Assembly: GCF_000949385.2 (NCBI RefSeq)
Contig: NZ_JYKO02000001.1
Coordinates: 1,512,620-1,576,619 of the forward strand
Source of the DNA: Pseudomonas sp. LFM046
GTDB taxonomy: Bacteria > Pseudomonadota > Gammaproteobacteria > Pseudomonadales > Pseudomonadaceae
Reading direction: 5' to 3'
DNA length: 64,000 bases
The translations under genes and the position numbers were made by a program. Below the pieces are notes generated by a model. The model was not told the DNA's origin. It searched no databases and saw only the letters and a list, made by a program, of their open reading frames with translations. Each line of letters opens with the position of its first letter. Within the stretch, counting starts at the first letter, position 1. Positions 47,887 through 58,203 of this stretch are shown in pieces.

Positions 47887-48671
47887 TGAAGATCGCCGCC
47901 AACCTGTCCCTGTTGTTTACCGACCGCCCGCTGATCGAACGGGTCATTGCTGCCCGCGTCGCCGGCTTCGATGGTGTGGAGGTGCAGTTTCCCTATGAGT
48001 TGCCGGCGATCCGCATGAAGGAAGTGCTGGAAGCGGCCGGCCTGCCGCTGATCCTGTTCAACCTGCCCGCCGGCGACCTGATGGAAGGTGGCCCCGGGCT
48101 GGCCGCAGTGCCGGAGCGCCAGGAGCAGTTCGACGACGGCCTGGAACAGGCGCTGAACTACGCCGCCATGACCCGCCCGCGTTTCGTCAACGTCCTGGCC
48201 GGACGCCAGGCCGAAGGCGTCAGCCGTGACCGCGCGCTGGCGTGCCTGGCGGCCAATCTGCGCAAGACCGCGGAAGCCTTCGCCGTGCTGCGCATCGGCG
48301 TCGTATGCGAGGCCGTCAACCCGCTGGACATGCCGGGCTTCCTGATCAACACGCCGGAGCAGCTGGACGAACTGCTGCGCGATGTCGACCACCCCAACCT
48401 CAAGGCCCAGTACGACCTCTATCACATGGCCCGACAAGGGGTGGACGCAGCCGCGGGAATCCGGTTGCTCTCCGGCCGCATCGGCCACGTACAATTCGCC
48501 GATTGTCCTGGACGCGGTGAACCGGGCAGCGGCAGCACCGATTTCGGTCCGGCCCTGCGCGCCCTCCGGGAAGACGATTACCCCGGCTGGCTGGGCGCCG
48601 AGTACAAGCCCACCGCCGTGACCGCCGACACCCTCGGCTGGCTGCCGGAGTGGAAGGCCAGGCAGGCCTGA
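47886..48671 (+). CDS. hyi: Hydroxypyruvate isomerase family protein
   Basis: The 261-residue TIM-barrel sugar-isomerase-like protein starts MKIAANLSLLFTDRPLIER and has EVQFPYE, VVCEAVNPLDMPGFL (Glu metal ligand), QYDLYHM and the C-terminal GAEYKPTAVTADTLGWL. It converts hydroxypyruvate to tartronate semialdehyde or acts on 2-oxo-tetronate (OtnI-like). The shared base with the upstream reductase gene (TGATGA context) supports a two-step glyoxylate-related pathway. Confidence 0.85.
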   Translation: MKIAANLSLLFTDRPLIERVIAARVAGFDGVEVQFPYELPAIRMKEVLEAAGLPLILFNLPAGDLMEGGPGLAAVPERQEQFDDGLEQALNYAAMTRPRFVNVLAGRQAEGVSRDRALACLAANLRKTAEAFAVLRIGVVCEAVNPLDMPGFLINTPEQLDELLRDVDHPNLKAQYDLYHMARQGVDAAAGIRLLSGRIGHVQFADCPGRGEPGSGSTDFGPALRALREDDYPGWLGAEYKPTAVTADTLGWLPEWKARQA

Positions 48672-48689
48672 ACCAACGAACACGAATGT

Positions 48690-48789
48690 TGTAGGGGCGA
48701 ATTCATTCGCCAGGGGTTTGCGGAGCGACCCCCCGATGGACGTCCATCGCAGGCCGTCGGCCTGCCTGGCGAATGAATTCGCCCCTACA
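48690..48789. repeat. REP-type inverted pair B (GTAGGGGCGA family)
   Basis: TGTAGGGGCGAATTCATTCG begins at 48690 and its reverse complement ends at 48789. The spacer holds GATGGACGTCCATC. It lies between hyi and selD. This is the best-preserved of the three pairs. Confidence 0.85.
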
Positions 48790-48820
48790 GGAAACCAATC
48801 CGCTTGTTGTAGAGAAAACC

Positions 48821-49855
48821 ATGACCGACCCCATCCGCCTCACCCAGTACAGCCACGGTGCTGGCTGCGGCTGCAAGATTTCCCCCCAGGTGCTGGACGT
48901 GATCCTCACCGGCAGCGGTGCGCAGAACCTCGATCCCAAGCTCTGGGTCGGCAACGCCTCCAAGGATGACGCGGCGGTCTATGCCCTGGACGACGAGCGC
49001 GGGGTGGTTTCCACCACCGACTTCTTCATGCCGATCGTGGATGATCCCTACGATTTCGGCCGTATCGCCGCCACGAATGCCATCAGCGACATCTACGCCA
49101 TGGGCGGTGACCCGTTGATGGCCATCGCCATCCTCGGCTGGCCGGTGAACCTGCTGCCGCCGGAAGTGGCCCGCGAAGTGGTGCGCGGCGGCCGTTCGGT
49201 CTGCGACGAAGCCGGTATTCCGTTGGCCGGCGGGCATTCCATCGATGCGCCCGAACCCATCTTCGGCCTGGCCGTCACTGGTGTGGTGGATAAGCGCAAC
49301 ATGAAGCGCAACGACACTGCCACTGCCGGCTGCAAGCTCTATCTGACCAAGCCGCTGGGGATCGGCATCCTCACCACGGCGGAGAAGAAGGGCAAGCTGC
49401 GGGAGGCCGATGTCGGCCTGGCCCGTGACTGGATGTGCACCCTGAACAAGCCCGGCAGCCGTTTCGGCAAGCTGGAAGGCGTCAAGGCCATGACCGACGT
49501 GACGGGCTTCGGCCTGCTCGGCCACCTGGTGGAAATGGCCGACGGCAGCGGTCTGACCGCCCGTGTCGACTACGCCAAGGTGCCCAGCCTGCCGGGCGTC
49601 GAGTACTACCTGGAGCAGGGCTGCGTGCCCGGCGGCACGATGCGCAACTTCGATAGCTACGGCCACCGCCTGGCGCCGTTGGCGGAGGTGCAGAAGCTGC
49701 TGCTCTGCGACCCGCAGACCAGCGGCGGCCTGCTGGTGGCCGTGGCCCCGGAAGGGGAGGCGGAGTTTCTCGCCGTGGCCGAGGAACTCGGCCTGCAACT
49801 GGCCCCTATCGGCCAGCTGCACGAGCGACAGAGTCTCGCGGTCGAGGTGTTCTGA
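48821..49855 (+). CDS. selD: Selenide, water dikinase SelD
   Basis: The 344-residue enzyme makes selenophosphate from selenide and ATP. The N-terminal active site [12 protein letters not shown] has Cys16 and Lys19, equivalent to Cys17 and Lys20 of E. coli; Cys, not Sec, is used. AIRS-type ATP-binding motifs follow ([35 protein letters not shown]). ATG 48821 agrees with the family N-terminus. The stop overlaps the selU start by one base, coupling the two. Confidence 0.95.
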   Translation: MTDPIRLTQYSHGAGCGCKISPQVLDVILTGSGAQNLDPKLWVGNASKDDAAVYALDDERGVVSTTDFFMPIVDDPYDFGRIAATNAISDIYAMGGDPLMAIAILGWPVNLLPPEVAREVVRGGRSVCDEAGIPLAGGHSIDAPEPIFGLAVTGVVDKRNMKRNDTATAGCKLYLTKPLGIGILTTAEKKGKLREADVGLARDWMCTLNKPGSRFGKLEGVKAMTDVTGFGLLGHLVEMADGSGLTARVDYAKVPSLPGVEYYLEQGCVPGGTMRNFDSYGHRLAPLAEVQKLLLCDPQTSGGLLVAVAPEGEAEFLAVAEELGLQLAPIGQLHERQSLAVEVF

Positions 49856-50961
49856 TGCGCCCGGATACCTCGGATTACCGCAGCATTTTCCTGAACGATC
49901 TGCCGATGATGGATGCCCGTGCCCCGGTGGAATTTGCCAAGGGCGCCTTTCCCCACACGGTGAACCTGCCGCTGATGAGCGACATCGAGCGGCAGAAGGT
50001 GGGTACCTGCTACAAGCAGCACGGCCAGGACGCCGCCATCGAGCTGGGCCATCAGTTGGTCAGCGGCGCCATCAAGGCAGAGCGCATCGAAGCCTGGGCG
50101 GCCTTTGCCCGCGCCAACCCGAACGGCTACCTCTATTGCTTCCGTGGCGGCCTGCGCTCGCAACTGGTCCAGCAGTGGCTGAAGGAAGAGGCCGGCATCG
50201 AGTACCCCCGGATCAAGGGCGGTTACAAGGCGATGCGCACCTTCCTGCTGGAAACGACCCAGGAGGCCGTGGAGCAGTGCGACTTCGTGCTGGTGGGCGG
50301 CTTGACCGGTACCGGCAAGACCGACGTGATCGCCCAGCTGGCCAACAGCCTGGACCTGGAAGGCCACGCCAACCATCGTGGCTCCAGCTTCGGCAAACGT
50401 GCCACGCCGCAGCCGCCGCAGATCGACTTCGAGAACGCACTGGCCATCGACATCCTCAAGAAGCGGGCCGCCGGCATCGACCAGTTCGTACTGGAAGACG
50501 AAGGCCGCATCGTCGGCAGTTGCTCGGTGCCCCTGGAGCTGTACCAGGGCATGCAGCATTTCCCGCTGGTCTGGCTGGACGACGCCTTTGAAGACCGGGT
50601 TGAGCGCATCCTGCGGGACTACGTGGTGGACCTCTGTGCCGAGTTCATCGCCACCTTTGGCGACGAGCACGGCTTTTCGCGCTTCGCCGCACGCCTGCGC
50701 CAGAGCCTGGCCAACATCGTCAAACGCCTGGGCGGAGAGCGTCACCAGCGCATGTCCGCACTGATGGAGCAGGCCCTGACGGAACAGGAAACCACGGGCA
50801 AGGTGGACCTGCATCGCGCCTGGATCGAAGGGCTGCTGCGCGAGTACTACGACCCTATGTACGCCTTCCAGCGCGACAGCAAGGGCGACCGTATCGAATT
50901 CGCCGGGGAGCAGGCGGCGGTGCTGGAGTACCTGCGCCAGCGCAAGTCCGCTCGCCGCTGA
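49855..50961 (+). CDS. selU: tRNA 2-selenouridine synthase SelU/MnmH
   Basis: The 368-residue protein has an N-terminal rhodanese domain (catalytic Cys95 in [10 protein letters not shown]) and a P-loop domain ([12 protein letters not shown], about 145–156). It replaces sulfur by selenium in 2-thiouridine at the tRNA wobble position using selenophosphate from SelD. The start overlaps the selD stop. No selA/selB or selenoprotein gene is in the window. Confidence 0.94.
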   Translation: MRPDTSDYRSIFLNDLPMMDARAPVEFAKGAFPHTVNLPLMSDIERQKVGTCYKQHGQDAAIELGHQLVSGAIKAERIEAWAAFARANPNGYLYCFRGGLRSQLVQQWLKEEAGIEYPRIKGGYKAMRTFLLETTQEAVEQCDFVLVGGLTGTGKTDVIAQLANSLDLEGHANHRGSSFGKRATPQPPQIDFENALAIDILKKRAAGIDQFVLEDEGRIVGSCSVPLELYQGMQHFPLVWLDDAFEDRVERILRDYVVDLCAEFIATFGDEHGFSRFAARLRQSLANIVKRLGGERHQRMSALMEQALTEQETTGKVDLHRAWIEGLLREYYDPMYAFQRDSKGDRIEFAGEQAAVLEYLRQRKSARR

Positions 50962-50968
50962 CGGCGGC

Positions 50969-53170
50969 TCAGGCGGGGCTGGAATCCGCCGGACGCAGGG
51001 GCAGCACATTGCTGCTGCCCAGCGGGCGCGGGTGGTGCAGGAACTCCGCGATGGCAGTCAGGGGCAGGGGGCGGCTCAGCAGGTAACCCTGGATGAAATC
51101 GCAACCGTGGCTGCGGAGGAAATCCAGCTGCTCGCGGGTCTCCACCCCTTCGGCCACCACTTGCAGGTGCAGCGTGTGGGCCATGCCGATGATGGCCTGG
51201 ACGATCTCCATGTCGGCGTGGCTGTCGGGGATGTCCATGACGAAGGAACGGTCGATCTTCAACGTGTCCAAGGGCAGGCGCTTCAGGTAGGCCAGCGATG
51301 AGTAGCCGGTACCGAAGTCGTCGATGGAGATACTCACGCCCAGGCCGCGAATGCGCTCCAGCAGGTGCAGCGCCTGGCTGACGTTGCTCATCAGGGCGTT
51401 TTCAGTGACTTCCAGTTCCAGCCGTTGCGGGAGCAGGTCGGTGGTGCCCAGGGCGCTCTGTACCTCGTCCGCCAGTTCTTCCCGGCTCAGGTTCAGCGCC
51501 GAGCAGTTCACCGCCATCCGCAGGTCCTGGAAACCCTGGGCGGCGAGCGTGGACAGGTCCCGGCACGCACGGCGCAGCACCCAGGCATCCAGGTCGGCGA
51601 TGAAGCCATTGGCCTCGGCCACGCCGATGAAGCGGTCCGGCGACAGCAGGCCGAGTTGCGGATGTTGCCAGCGCACCAGGGCTTCCAGCTTGGTCACCTG
51701 GCCGGTGTGCAGGTCAAGGATGGGTTGATAGTTGAGGAGCAGCCCCTGGTCCTGTGCCAGTGCCAGGCGCAGATCCTCTTCCAGTTGCAGCTCGAAGGTG
51801 GCCTTGTTCTTCAGGTGACGGCTGAAGAAGTGCAGGTTGTTGCGTCCGCTGTTCTTGGCCTGGTAGAGCGCGAGGTCGGCGTGCTTGAGCAGCTCTTCGC
51901 AGGTTTCGCCGTCGTCCGGATAGAGGCTGATACCGATGCTGGTGGTCATGGTGACGTTGCGCCCGCCCAGGGTGATGGGCTCTTTCATGCGCTCCATGAT
52001 GCGCTGGGAGAGGGTCTTGGCCTCGGCCAGGTTACCCAGGCCGGCGAGCACGCAGAATTCGTCGCCGCCCAAGCGGGCAATCACATCGCCCCGGCGCAGG
52101 ACGCTGCGCACACGCTCGGCCACCACTTTGAGCAGTTCGTCCCCGGCATCGTGGCCGAGGCTGTCGTTGATGCGCTTGAAGTGGTCCACGTCGAGGAACA
52201 TGACGGCCAGAGACTGCTTGAGCTGCGCATGAGCGTGCAGCTTCTCGGCAAAGTAATCGTTGAAGGCGCGGCGGTTGGGCAGGTTGGTCAGGGCGTCGTA
52301 ATGGGCGACGTTCTGCAGTTTCACCTTCACCTGCTCCAATTCCCGTAGCAGGTTGTTGACGTGCAACAGGTCAAGTTCCTTCTTCTGCAACCTCTTGTCC
52401 CCCCAGGCGACACAGAGGGCGAACAGCAATACGACGACGGCGATCACCCCAAGGCTGAAACCGAGCTGCATGGCGTTGTCGGCCTGGTGCAGCTGAATTT
52501 CGGTCCCTGTGGGAACCGCCAACTGCAAGGCCAGCATGCCGGTGAAGTGCATGCTGCAGATGGCGCCGCCCATGGCGAGGCTGGCGGGAATCTTGAGCAG
52601 ATGCTGGCTTTCACCGTTTTCGCGGAAGTAGGCCGAGAGGAGCAGGGCGGCGAGGCTGGCGGCGATGGCAACGGCCATCGACACCGCCACCATGCCCGGG
52701 TGGTAGTACTGGGTAGCCACCGAGCGGATGGCGGCCATGCCGCAGTAGTGCATGGCCGTGATGCCTAGGCCGATGGCCAGGGCCGCCGACAGGTAGTGCA
52801 CGGGTTCGAGGTTCTGGCGGCCGAGGGTGTACATGCCCACCAGCGAGGCGGCCACCACCACCATCAGGGAAACAGCAGTGGTGGGGATGTCGTAATTGAT
52901 GGCCACCGGGGCTTCGAAGGCCAGCATGGCGATGAAGTGCATCGCCCAGATGCCGCCGCCCAGGCATAAGGCCCCCAGCCAGCACCAGCGCCGCCGGGTT
53001 TCCATGTCCTGGGCATGGGACACGCGTTCGGCCATGTCGAAGGCGCAGTACCCGGCGCCCGAGGCCACCAGGAACGCCAGCAGCACCAGCCAGCTGTTGT
53101 GGGTACAGTTCAGCAGCACCTGGCCGTCTGCTGGAAGCTCACTGTTGAAATGCAGGCCCAGCCAATCCAT
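50969..53170 (-). CDS. nbdA: MHYT–GGDEF–EAL c-di-GMP protein (NbdA-like)
   Basis: The 733-residue protein has a seven-helix MHYT sensor (about 20–240, with MHFIAML, MHYCGMA and MHFTGML motifs, thought to bind Cu and sense NO or O2), a GGDEF domain with GGDEF at 368–372 and an EAL domain with EAL at 496–498. As I recall, P. aeruginosa NbdA has a degenerate AGDEF, whereas the motif here is intact, so cyclase activity is possible beside phosphodiesterase. Position next to rapA, alkB and the phosphonate transporter matches nbdA more than mucR. The start at 53170 has AAGGGA upstream. Confidence 0.88.
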   Translation of the reverse strand: MDWLGLHFNSELPADGQVLLNCTHNSWLVLLAFLVASGAGYCAFDMAERVSHAQDMETRRRWCWLGALCLGGGIWAMHFIAMLAFEAPVAINYDIPTTAVSLMVVVAASLVGMYTLGRQNLEPVHYLSAALAIGLGITAMHYCGMAAIRSVATQYYHPGMVAVSMAVAIAASLAALLLSAYFRENGESQHLLKIPASLAMGGAICSMHFTGMLALQLAVPTGTEIQLHQADNAMQLGFSLGVIAVVVLLFALCVAWGDKRLQKKELDLLHVNNLLRELEQVKVKLQNVAHYDALTNLPNRRAFNDYFAEKLHAHAQLKQSLAVMFLDVDHFKRINDSLGHDAGDELLKVVAERVRSVLRRGDVIARLGGDEFCVLAGLGNLAEAKTLSQRIMERMKEPITLGGRNVTMTTSIGISLYPDDGETCEELLKHADLALYQAKNSGRNNLHFFSRHLKNKATFELQLEEDLRLALAQDQGLLLNYQPILDLHTGQVTKLEALVRWQHPQLGLLSPDRFIGVAEANGFIADLDAWVLRRACRDLSTLAAQGFQDLRMAVNCSALNLSREELADEVQSALGTTDLLPQRLELEVTENALMSNVSQALHLLERIRGLGVSISIDDFGTGYSSLAYLKRLPLDTLKIDRSFVMDIPDSHADMEIVQAIIGMAHTLHLQVVAEGVETREQLDFLRSHGCDFIQGYLLSRPLPLTAIAEFLHHPRPLGSSNVLPLRPADSSPA

Positions 53171-53454
53171 AGACGAATATCCCTTGCAGACGTTTCGATT
53201 CGGGCGTGGTGTTGCTGGCACAGTGCGATCAGTATAGCCGCCGTTGGCAATCTATCTGGAACGTTCGTCCGTTCGCGCCGGGCGGTCACGCGTGATCGAT
53301 GGCCGGCGCCGGAACCAGGCAGGTTCCTGGCAGCATCGGGTTACATAAATTCCACGAATTGTCGCAGACAGGCGTCGATTCGAGGCTCTAGATTGCCACT
53401 TCGAGCCCGTCTTACGGTTACCCGGGCGTCTTAAAACAACAACGAGACCGATTC

Positions 53455-54780
53455 ATGCAGCAATCTCCCCAAGCGGCCAATGCCTGGCGCGTGCTCTTCC
53501 TGCTGTTCCTGGCCAACCTGTTCAATTTCTTCGACCGGACCATCCCGGCCATCATCATCGAGCCGGTGCGTCACGAGTGGAGCCTGAGCGATTTCCAGCT
53601 GGGCTTGATCGGCACCGCCTTCACCCTGGTCTACGCCGTCGCCGGCGTGCCCCTGGGGCGCATGGCCGACACCGGGGCGCGGAAGAAAATCATGGGTTGG
53701 GGCCTGGCGATCTGGAGCGGGCTGACAGCGGTGAACGGGCTTGCCTGGAACTTCTGGAGCTTCCTGCTGGTGCGCATGGGCGTCGGGATAGGCGAGGCCA
53801 GCTACGCGCCGGCCGCCAACTCGCTGATCGGTGATCTCTTCCCCGCCCACAAGCGCGCCCGCGCCATGGGCATCTTCATGCTCGGCCTGCCGCTCGGGCT
53901 GGTCCTGGCCTTTTTCACCATTGGCGCCATGGTCAAGGCCTTCGGCAGCTGGCGTGCGCCCTTCTTCATCGCCGCCGTGCCGGGACTGATCCTGGCGACC
54001 TTCATGTTCTTCATCAGGGAACCGGCCCGTGGTGCCGCCGAGAGCGTGCAGGTGGTTGCCGTGCCTGTGGACAAGCCGCTGCGCCGGGTATTGGCGATTC
54101 GCACCTTCTGGTGGCTGACCCTGGCGGGCCTGACTTACAACTTCGCCACTTACGCCACCAATTCCTTCATGGTGCCGATGCTCCAGCGCTACTTCCTGAT
54201 GCCCCTGGAACAGGCGGCCATCGCCACCGGTATCATTACCGGGCTTACGGGCCTGGTGGGGCTGACTCTGGGGGGCTGGGTGGCGGACAAGGTGCACCAG
54301 AAGTCCGAGCGCGGCCGTCTGCTGCTGGCGGCCTTCAGTATGGCGGTCGCTGCGGGCTGCACGGGCTTCGCATTGCTGGCCGGGCGCATCGAGATCGGCC
54401 TATTCGTGGGGGTATTCAGCCTGGGCTGGCTGTTCGCCTACAACTTCTATACCTGCGTCTACACCGCCATCCAGGACGTGGTGGAGCCGCGCCTGCGGGC
54501 CACTGCCATGGCGCTGTTCTTCGCCGGGTTGTACCTGCTGGGCGGCGGACTTGGCCCGGTGGTGGTGGGGCTACTGTCTGACCACTACTCCCAGGCCGCG
54601 ATGCTGGCTGCCGGTGCCAGCGAGATGAACGAGACCTTCAAGGCCGTGGGGTTGCACAACGCCATGTACCTGATTCCGGTGGCACTGAGCCTGACCATGC
54701 TGGCGCTGTTCCAGGCTGCGCGCTGCTTTGTGCGCGATGCCGCGAACATGCGCCAGGGCCTGGTGGCCGCGGCGGCCTGA
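53455..54780 (+). CDS. MFS transporter, spinster-type
   Basis: The 441-residue protein has 12 predicted helices, the N-terminal LFLLFLANLFNFFDRTIPA pattern and the loop GRMADTGARKKIMGWGL (MFS motif A). The spinster-like ancestor segment AGVPLGRMADTG supports the subfamily. It is divergent from nbdA with a 284-base gap and is followed by a strong terminator. The substrate is unknown; spinster relatives move lysolipids, sphingolipids or organic acids. Confidence 0.85.
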   Translation: MQQSPQAANAWRVLFLLFLANLFNFFDRTIPAIIIEPVRHEWSLSDFQLGLIGTAFTLVYAVAGVPLGRMADTGARKKIMGWGLAIWSGLTAVNGLAWNFWSFLLVRMGVGIGEASYAPAANSLIGDLFPAHKRARAMGIFMLGLPLGLVLAFFTIGAMVKAFGSWRAPFFIAAVPGLILATFMFFIREPARGAAESVQVVAVPVDKPLRRVLAIRTFWWLTLAGLTYNFATYATNSFMVPMLQRYFLMPLEQAAIATGIITGLTGLVGLTLGGWVADKVHQKSERGRLLLAAFSMAVAAGCTGFALLAGRIEIGLFVGVFSLGWLFAYNFYTCVYTAIQDVVEPRLRATAMALFFAGLYLLGGGLGPVVVGLLSDHYSQAAMLAAGASEMNETFKAVGLHNAMYLIPVALSLTMLALFQAARCFVRDAANMRQGLVAAAA

Positions 54781-54796
54781 CGATTCTCCGGATGCG

Positions 54797-54824
54797 AAAA
54801 GGCCCGCGATTGCGGGCCTTTTTT
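54797..54824. terminator. Bidirectional terminator between MFS gene and rapA
   Basis: AAAAGGCCCGC, loop GATT, then GCGGGCCTTTTTT: an 11-base stem with a T-run on + and A-run on the other side. It serves the converging MFS and rapA genes. Confidence 0.92.
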
Positions 54825-54859
54825 ATTGGGGTGCGCTTTTTCCTGTGGACCGGCGCTGA

Positions 54860-57709
54860 TTACCCCGCCACCAGCACCCGGATCGACTCCAGCCGCAGGG
54901 CGGCCTTGTCCAGCAGTTGCAGGCCTTCGTCACGCTGGTGACGGACGGCTTCCAGCTCGCTGTCGCGCACGCTCGGATTCACCGCCTGGAGGGCGGTGAG
55001 GCGGGCCAGTTCTTCGTCCAGTTCGGCCTTCAGGCGGCGCTGGGCCTCGGCTACGCGCTCGGCATGGCGTGGGGCGATCTTGGCTTCGGCGGCGTTGATC
55101 TGTGCGGCAAGCACATCGCGCTGGGCCTGGACGAATTTGTTGGCGCTGCCACGGGGCACGCTTTCCAGTTGGTCGTTCAGGGTATCGAAGCCCACCTTGG
55201 AGGCCAGGTCGTTGCCGTTGGCATCCAGCAGGCAGCGCAGGGCCCTGGGCGGCAGGAAACGGCTGAGCTGCAGGGCACGCGGGGCGACCACTTCGCTGAC
55301 GTAGAGCAGTTCCAGCAGCACGGTGCCGGGCTTGAGCGCCTTGTTCTTGATCAGCGCCACGGCGGTGTTGCCCATGGAACCGGACAGCACCAGGTCCATG
55401 CCGCCCTGCACCATGGGGTGTTCCCAGGTGAGGAACTGCATGTCCTCGCGGGACAGCGCCTGGTTGCGGTCGTAGGTGACAGTCACACCCTCGTCGTCGC
55501 CCAGGGGGAAGCCGGCATCCAGCATCTTCTCGCCGGGCTTGAGCACCAGGGCGTTCTCGGAATGGTCTTCGCTGTCGATGCCGAAGGCTTCGAACAGGCT
55601 CTCCATATAAATGGGCAGGGCGAACTGGTCGTCCAGCTCGAAGATGTCCTCCACCAGGCGCTCGCCTTCGCCCGCGCCGCCGGAGTTGAGCTCCAGCAGG
55701 CGGTCGCGGCCGTTGTGCATCTCACCTTCCAGGCGCTTGCGCTCGCCTTCGGCTTCCTCCACCAGGGCGTCCCAGGCATTGTCGTCGCCGCCTTCGAGCA
55801 TCGGCAGCAGGCGCGGGCCGAACTGCTGCTGGATGGCGTTGCCGGTGGGGCAGGTGGCGAGGAAGGCGTTCAGGGCCTGGTGGTACCACTGGAACAGGCG
55901 TTCCTGGGGGCTGGTTTCCAGGTAGGGCACGTGGAGCTGGATGGTGTGCTTCTGGCCGATCCGGTCAAGGCGGCCGATGCGCTGTTCCAGCAGGTCCGGG
56001 TGGGCCGGCAGGTCGAACAGCACCAGATGGTGGGCGAACTGGAAGTTGCGGCCTTCGGAGCCGATTTCCGAGCAGATCAGCACCTGCGCGCCGAATTCCT
56101 CATCCGCGAAATAGGCGGCGGCGCGGTCACGCTCGAGGATGCTCATGCCTTCGTGGAAGACGGTAGCGGGGATGCCGGAGCGCACGCGCAGGGCGTCTTC
56201 CAGGTCGAGGGCGGTTTCCGCATGGGCGCAGATCACCAGCACCTTGAACTTCTTCAGCATCTTCAGGGTGTCGATCAGCCACTCGACGCGCGGGTCGAAG
56301 CGCCACCAGCGCTCGGACTCGTCGCCACCTTCCTGGTGGGCCTGGAAGCTGACTTCCGGGTAGAGGTCCGGGTGATCGCCGATGGGCAGCTCCATGTACT
56401 CGACCGGATTGGGCAGCGAGTACGGGTGCAGCTTGCGCTCGGGGAAGCCCTGCACGGCGGCGCGGGTGTTGCGGAACAGCACGCGGCCGGTGCCGTGGCG
56501 GTCCAGCAGCTCGCGCACCAGGCGCGGCGAGGCTTCTTCGTCGCCGCCGGCCAGGGCCTGGAGCAGGCTTTCGCCTTCCTCGCCGAGGAAGCCCTTGATG
56601 GTGGCTTCGGCCTTGGCGCTCAGGCGGCCCTGGTCCAGCAGTTCCTGCACGGCTTCGGCCACGGGGCGGTAGTTGGCGCTTTCGGCACGGAAGGCTTCCA
56701 GGTCGTGGAAGCGGCTCGGGTCCAGCAGGCGCAGGCGGGCGAAGTGGCTTTCCTGGCCGAGCTGTTCCGGCGTGGCAGTCAGCAGCAGCACGCCGGGGAT
56801 GACCTCGGCCAGTTGCTCCACCAGGCGGTATTCGGGGCTGGCCTGGTCCGGGTGCCAGACCAGGTGGTGGGCTTCGTCCACCACCAGCAGGTCCCAGCCG
56901 GCGGCGAAGGCGGCGTCCTGGGCGCGCTCGCTGCTCTTCAGCCACTCCAGGGAGACCAGGGCCAGTTGGCTGTCTTCGAAGGGGTTGGTGGCATCGCTTT
57001 CGGCGAAGCGCTCGGCGTCGAACAGGGTCACCTGCAGGTTGAAGCGGCGGCGCATCTCCACTAGCCACTGGTGCTGGAGGTTCTCCGGAACCAGGATCAG
57101 CACGCGGCTGGCGCGGCCGGAAATTAGTTGGCGGTGGATGACCAGGCCGGCTTCGATGGTCTTGCCCAGGCCCACTTCATCGGCCAGCAGAACGCGCGGC
57201 GCAACGCGGTCGGCCACTTCACGGGCGATGTGCAACTGGTGGGCGATGGGCTGGGCGCGGGCGCCGGACAGGCCCCAGAGGGAGGATTGCAGCAGGCGCG
57301 AGCGGTGTTCCAGGGTGTGGTAGCGCAGGGCGAACCACTTGTGCGGGTCGATCTGGCCGGCGAACAGGCGATCGTTGGCCAGGCGGAACTGGATGAAGTT
57401 GTTCAGCTGGGTTTCCGGCAGGATACGGCGCTCGTTCTGGGCGGTGATGCCGTGGTAGACCAGCAGGCCATCGACATCCTCCACTTCCTGGACGTTCAGC
57501 TTCCAGCCGTCGAAGTGGGTGATCTCGTCGCCGGGGGCGAAGCGAACCCGGGTCAGGGGAGCGTTGCGCAGCGCGTACTGGCGGGTGTCGCCAGTGGCCG
57601 GGTAGAGGACGGTGAGCAGGCGGCCATCGGACGTCAGGATGGTTCCGAGCCCCAACTCCGCTTCGCTGTCACTGATCCAGCGTTGCCCCGGTTGATACTG
57701 CTGCGCCAT
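54860..57709 (-). CDS. rapA: RNA polymerase-associated helicase RapA (HepA)
   Basis: The 949-residue SWI2/SNF2 ATPase has an N-terminal Tudor-like pair ([19 protein letters not shown]), Walker [16 protein letters not shown] (about 172–187), the DEAH motif [11 protein letters not shown], the C-terminal helicase block [10 protein letters not shown] and the RapA C-terminal domain. E. coli RapA is 968 residues. It recycles RNA polymerase after transcription. GGAG precedes the start at 57709. Confidence 0.95.
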   Translation of the reverse strand: MAQQYQPGQRWISDSEAELGLGTILTSDGRLLTVLYPATGDTRQYALRNAPLTRVRFAPGDEITHFDGWKLNVQEVEDVDGLLVYHGITAQNERRILPETQLNNFIQFRLANDRLFAGQIDPHKWFALRYHTLEHRSRLLQSSLWGLSGARAQPIAHQLHIAREVADRVAPRVLLADEVGLGKTIEAGLVIHRQLISGRASRVLILVPENLQHQWLVEMRRRFNLQVTLFDAERFAESDATNPFEDSQLALVSLEWLKSSERAQDAAFAAGWDLLVVDEAHHLVWHPDQASPEYRLVEQLAEVIPGVLLLTATPEQLGQESHFARLRLLDPSRFHDLEAFRAESANYRPVAEAVQELLDQGRLSAKAEATIKGFLGEEGESLLQALAGGDEEASPRLVRELLDRHGTGRVLFRNTRAAVQGFPERKLHPYSLPNPVEYMELPIGDHPDLYPEVSFQAHQEGGDESERWWRFDPRVEWLIDTLKMLKKFKVLVICAHAETALDLEDALRVRSGIPATVFHEGMSILERDRAAAYFADEEFGAQVLICSEIGSEGRNFQFAHHLVLFDLPAHPDLLEQRIGRLDRIGQKHTIQLHVPYLETSPQERLFQWYHQALNAFLATCPTGNAIQQQFGPRLLPMLEGGDDNAWDALVEEAEGERKRLEGEMHNGRDRLLELNSGGAGEGERLVEDIFELDDQFALPIYMESLFEAFGIDSEDHSENALVLKPGEKMLDAGFPLGDDEGVTVTYDRNQALSREDMQFLTWEHPMVQGGMDLVLSGSMGNTAVALIKNKALKPGTVLLELLYVSEVVAPRALQLSRFLPPRALRCLLDANGNDLASKVGFDTLNDQLESVPRGSANKFVQAQRDVLAAQINAAEAKIAPRHAERVAEAQRRLKAELDEELARLTALQAVNPSVRDSELEAVRHQRDEGLQLLDKAALRLESIRVLVAG

Positions 57710-57864
57710 GCGTGTCTCCCTGTGGTGAAAAAAGCCGGCTATGTTAGCGGAACCCAGGGCGCACGGCGACGCCGGATGCGGGCCATATGTCCGCAAAAGT
57801 GTAGCGAGCCACTATAAAGAAGCGCCCGCGCGCGCCGACAGACTGACCAAAGGAGGGCCTTCCC

Positions 57865-58161
57865 ATGCTGCCGCCCATTCCCCAGAGCCTGGTCCCCGTC
57901 ACTGCCCAGCAGGATGTGGTCAAGTCACGCCCGGATGTCCCGCCGGTCACACCCATGCAGGAAAGCGCGCAGGAGAGCGCCGTCAGCCTGGACAAGCGTC
58001 ATCCCCAGGAGGCCGAAGAACTGCTTCGCGAGGAACAGCGGCGCCGCCAGCGACGGGGCTACACGCCGGAAGAGCTGGCAGCGGGGGAGGTGGCGGAGGA
58101 GGACCAGGCCGTGCTGAGCGAGTTGCCGCGCCAGGGGCTCTGGGTTGATGTGGAGGTCTGA
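57865..58161 (+). CDS. Small hypothetical Pseudomonas protein
   Basis: The 98-residue protein has a Pro/Ser-rich N-terminus (MLPPIPQSLVPVTAQQDVVK) and a highly charged helical middle (EAEELLREEQRRRQRRGYTP), ending LPRQGLWVDVEV. It has no signal or known domain. AGGAGG lies upstream of the start. An ortholog lies in the same place next to rapA in P. aeruginosa, as I recall. The function is unknown. Confidence 0.65.
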   Translation: MLPPIPQSLVPVTAQQDVVKSRPDVPPVTPMQESAQESAVSLDKRHPQEAEELLREEQRRRQRRGYTPEELAAGEVAEEDQAVLSELPRQGLWVDVEV

Positions 58162-58203
58162 CGCGCGCAGCATGAGGCATCTTCCTTCCTGAAGCCGACG
58201 CCG

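Noticed and set aside
48821-48880. UGA selenocysteine codon in selD
   Set aside because: The active-site codon is TGC (Cys16) and no in-frame TGA is present.
54917-57064. A 715-codon + strand frame opposite rapA
   Set aside because: It is a compositional shadow of rapA with no domain or ribosome-binding site.
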